DNA of 64,000 bases from JACTOJ01 sp032335695 (GTDB taxonomy: Bacteria; Bacillota; Clostridia; Clostridiales; Clostridiaceae). The translations under genes and the position numbers were made by a program. Position 1 is the stretch's first letter. Each line of letters begins with the position of its first letter. The stretch spans positions 1-64,000 of the forward strand of contig NZ_JACTOJ010000010.1 of the NCBI RefSeq assembly GCF_032335695.1, given 5' to 3'. The notes under the pieces were generated by a model, which worked only from the letters and a program-made list of their open reading frames with translations, was not told the DNA's origin and searched no databases. Below are positions 62,057 through 64,000 of this stretch, in pieces.

Positions 62057-63274
62057 TTAGGAATTAATACCACTCATTATGGCATTAATTATTCCTTGTT
62101 GAGTTATAGCATAAGTAGATCTGTTAAACAATCCAAAACCATATTGTCCATTATATCCATTATCCCAGTATACTGGTACGGATTTATACTTTTTAGCTGT
62201 AGAACACACTGCTTTTGCAAATGCAGCACGATAAGTATTATTAGTTGAATCAGCACTCGTTTTATCTACTGCTCCATATTCTCCAATTACTACAGGATAT
62301 CCTTGGGCTACGAATTTATTATACATTGACTGAAATTCTGAATTCAAATAATCTTCTTGTCCCCAAGTAGATTTCTTTGAACTATTAGTAGCAGTTGCTC
62401 CCCATTGCGTTATTGTGCCAGATTGATCACCACAAAAATCCCATGGAGAGTAATAGTGAGCCGATATCATTATTCTTTTTTCTGAACTTGGTATTGTACT
62501 TGATCTATAATTATCTGTAGGGAGAACAAAGCCATAATTTCCAGCTGTATAATCTATATTGGTGTTCCAGCCAGGAATTAAAAGCCATCTTGCACTATTG
62601 TTACCACCTGTTTGCCTTACAGTGTCAACAAAAATTTGATTATAGGCATTTATATTTGAATAGTAGGTAGTATTAGGTGTGCCGTAAGTACCATCAAATT
62701 CTTCATTCATAGATTCAAATATTAAATGCTCATCATAATTTATAAATTGGTTTGCTATTTGCTGCCAAACTTTTTGATATTTTGCTTTAATGGTAGTTTG
62801 GTCATTCGAATTACATAATAACCATGAGCCACTAACTGAAGTATATCCATCTCCGTGTATATTGATAATTACATATAGACCTTGGCTGTATGCGTAGTCA
62901 ACAACTCCCTTTATTCTGGAGAGCCAAGAAGCATCTATAGTATAATTTGGAGCATTTCCTATTTTATTTAAGTATGACACAGGAATACGTATAGTTTTAA
63001 AACCTGCTGCTTTTACTTTTTGGATTAAAGCCTGTGTAACCGTAGGATTGCCCCAGGCAGTTTCGCTGGGTACACCATTAGAATTAGCTTCAAGCTGATT
63101 TCCTAAATTCCATCCAGCACCCATGTCAGAAACTATTTGTGTAGCATTTAATTGATTGAAATCACTTGTTAGTGAAGAGGAAGCTAAAACCGCAGAACTC
63201 CAGCCAGAGAGGATAGTTGTAAGTGAAAACATCATAGTAACAAGAAAAATTTTAATTGATTTAATTCTTGGCAT
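62057..63274 (-). CDS. Secreted single-domain GH5 endoglucanase
   Basis: A signal peptide (about 1-32) precedes a GH5 barrel that opens MGAGWNLGNQLEA, characteristic of clostridial GH5 endoglucanases. RIPVSY, NIHGDG, the acid/base Glu191 in FESMNEE and the nucleophile Glu332 in VVIGEYGA are present. No dockerin, carbohydrate-binding module or anchor follows, so the 405-residue enzyme should be freely secreted. The frame opens at ATG 63292, but AAAGGATG lies between it and ATG 63274, which is chosen. It likely cleaves beta-1,4-glucan to oligosaccharides that the importer and PTS genes could take up. Confidence 0.93.
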   Translation of the reverse strand: MPRIKSIKIFLVTMMFSLTTILSGWSSAVLASSSLTSDFNQLNATQIVSDMGAGWNLGNQLEANSNGVPSETAWGNPTVTQALIQKVKAAGFKTIRIPVSYLNKIGNAPNYTIDASWLSRIKGVVDYAYSQGLYVIINIHGDGYTSVSGSWLLCNSNDQTTIKAKYQKVWQQIANQFINYDEHLIFESMNEEFDGTYGTPNTTYYSNINAYNQIFVDTVRQTGGNNSARWLLIPGWNTNIDYTAGNYGFVLPTDNYRSSTIPSSEKRIMISAHYYSPWDFCGDQSGTITQWGATATNSSKKSTWGQEDYLNSEFQSMYNKFVAQGYPVVIGEYGAVDKTSADSTNNTYRAAFAKAVCSTAKKYKSVPVYWDNGYNGQYGFGLFNRSTYAITQQGIINAIMSGINS

Positions 63275-63651
63275 TATAAAACATCCTTTCATAATTCATT
63301 TTCATTTAAATTTTCTACACAGTACTGGTTGAGCTTTTTTAGATTTAAATTTGAAGTTTTGTTATAAAGTGTATGATTTGGTAATCGTTAAGTTAGAATG
63401 ATTTAATAATCACCTCCTTTAGATACAACTATTTAACAAAAATAAGGCTATATTTTAAGAGAATGCTGATAAAGGTTTTGATTGCCTAGGTATGGTTTCT
63501 TTCATACTACATAGAAGAAACTTTAAGGGTTGCTTTGTTATAATTGGCTACCAATCATAATGAGCCATCCTCGGTGATAAAATGGCTTTGCATGTCCTAT
63601 TTTGGAGCATAAAAGATATTACTTGAGATAGATAGTATCTTTATCCTCTAA

Positions 63652-63665
63652 AGTAATCGGTTACA
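63652..63665 (+). promoter_or_regulatory. Candidate CcpA catabolite-responsive element
   Basis: AGTAATCGGTTACA fits the Gram-positive cre consensus TGWAANCGNTNWCA at all but its first base. It lies between the GH5 gene and the gene starting at 63948, both of which would be expected to respond to carbon catabolite control. Confidence 0.5.
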
Positions 63666-63693
63666 GCAAAGTATAAAAGGTGAAGTTATTTAA

Positions 63694-63734
63694 TACATTA
63701 TAGTCTAATAATACAATTATTGTACTATAATGTA
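63694..63734. repeat. Symmetric inverted repeat containing TATAAT on both strands
   Basis: TACATTATAGT (63694-63704) and ACTATAATGTA (63724-63734) are exact reverse complements. Each strand reads TATAAT outward, toward the GH5 gene on one side and the right-edge gene on the other. No good -35 boxes are seen at standard distance. Confidence 0.45.
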
Positions 63735-63760
63735 AAATGTCAAAAATAAGCAAAATACAA

Positions 63761-63784
63761 AATGTAAGTTGAAATACTTACATT
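63761..63784. repeat. 9-bp perfect hairpin in the leader of the right-edge gene
   Basis: AATGTAAGT (63761-63769) and ACTTACATT (63776-63784) are exact inverted repeats around TGAAAT. No T run follows. Confidence 0.45.
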
Positions 63785-63947
63785 AATCCTAAAAATATCT
63801 ACGATAGACAATATAGCTTCTATTATTACATAGATTAATTATATTTATTTTAGGATGTGGGTTAATAAATTAGATATTTTATGCGATTTGAAGTATAATT
63901 TATATGTTTGGATATGTTTAATAAATTAGAGAAGATAGGAGGATATT

Positions 63948-64000
63948 ATGAACAAAAATAAAAAAAGTAAAAGAAAATTATTCCTATCAATGCTGACTAA
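63948..64000 (+). CDS. Start of a secreted or membrane protein gene, cut by the window edge
   Basis: ATG 63948 follows AGGAGG (63937-63942) at normal spacing. The visible 17 residues, MNKNKKSKRKLFLSMLT, are a lysine-rich n-region running into a hydrophobic stretch, as in a signal peptide. Given the neighbours, an extracellular enzyme or binding protein is plausible, but nothing more can be said. Confidence 0.7.
   Translation, partial: MNKNKKSKRKLFLSMLT

Larger units (their letters stand above)
63275..63947. other. Long intergenic region with cre-like site and inverted repeats
   Basis: There is no convincing gene in this 673-base stretch between divergent secreted-protein genes. It holds a CcpA-like site (63652-63665), a symmetric inverted repeat with TATAAT on both strands (63694-63734) and a 9-bp hairpin (63761-63784). 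Short stems such as AGCCAT/ATGGCT (from about 63563) occur in the left part. The length and density of symmetry suggest a regulated divergent promoter region. Confidence 0.5.

Noticed and set aside
62057..63274. Dockerin or CBM on the secreted GH5, which would indicate a cellulosome
   Set aside because: The protein ends right after the catalytic barrel; no duplicated calcium-binding dockerin motif is present here or in the anchored enzyme.
63694..63734. Symmetric divergent promoter pair
   Set aside because: Both strands carry TATAAT, but no acceptable -35 box is found at 16-18 bases; kept only as an inverted repeat.
1..64000. CRISPR arrays, tRNA or rRNA genes, prophage or transposase genes
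   Set aside because: No regularly spaced direct repeats, cloverleaf sequences, rRNA signatures or recombinase/transposase motifs were seen in either strand.

Overview
The window is low-GC, gene-dense DNA with strong AGGAGG-type ribosome binding sites, TTGACA/TATAAT promoters and many hairpin-plus-T terminators. Gene content is anaerobic and clostridial: radical SAM enzymes, a 2-hydroxyacyl-CoA dehydratase-type protein with its activase, B12 salvage, cellulases, BglG/PTS control and YesM/YesN two-component genes. A plant-polysaccharide-degrading Clostridium or close relative is the best reading; the species cannot be named from this sequence alone. There are no rRNA, tRNA, CRISPR, phage or IS genes.

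Layout. 0.2-4.6 kb: a chemoreceptor with a membrane-embedded sensor, a tRNA-dihydrouridine synthase and an aspartate 4-decarboxylase. 4.6-10.9 kb: a beta-glucoside unit (LicT-type antiterminator, two antiterminator/terminator leaders, PTS EIIBCA, GH1 phospho-beta-glucosidase) followed by a pyruvate kinase with an odd C-terminus. 10.9-15 kb: a DUF4317 protein, a TetR/DegV divergent pair and a purine nucleoside phosphorylase; a family of about 40-bp palindromic repeats is scattered over 7.8-12.4 kb. 15.2-18.8 kb: an ABC exporter with its own two-component system. 19-22 kb: a HgdB-like protein and a HgdB-BadF fusion. 22.2-25.8 kb: a heterodimeric ABC exporter.

25.9-32.6 kb is the most novel part. 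It looks like a ribosomal-peptide (RiPP) locus: a 27-residue peptide gene with a perfect ribosome binding site at 26086-26169, then a radical SAM enzyme with a Cys-rich C-terminus, a PqqD-like peptide-recognition protein, two tandem B12-binding radical SAM enzymes, a membrane HELGH protease and an MFS exporter. Two RNA-hairpin candidates flank the peptide gene.

32.6-44.8 kb is a cobalamin late-assembly and salvage block: cobC-cobU-cobS, then a consensus promoter and a cobalamin riboswitch driving cobQ, cbiB, cobD, a BtuFCD-type importer, cbiA, cblT, cblS and a PduX-type threonine kinase. Its ABC ATPase gene has no ATG, GTG or TTG start before its Walker A motif and probably starts at ATT. 44.9-47.9 kb holds a pyridoxamine kinase, a small TatD-linked type radical SAM protein and a UMF1-type MFS protein.

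48.2-63.3 kb is a polysaccharide-use region: a 1321-residue GH5 enzyme anchored by an LPQTG sorting signal, with three CBM-like and three Ig-like tandem repeats; a sugar ABC importer (binding protein and two permeases) transcribed leftward; a YesM/YesN-type kinase and regulator transcribed rightward with a second binding-protein gene between them; and a secreted single-domain GH5 enzyme. A new gene begins at the right edge.
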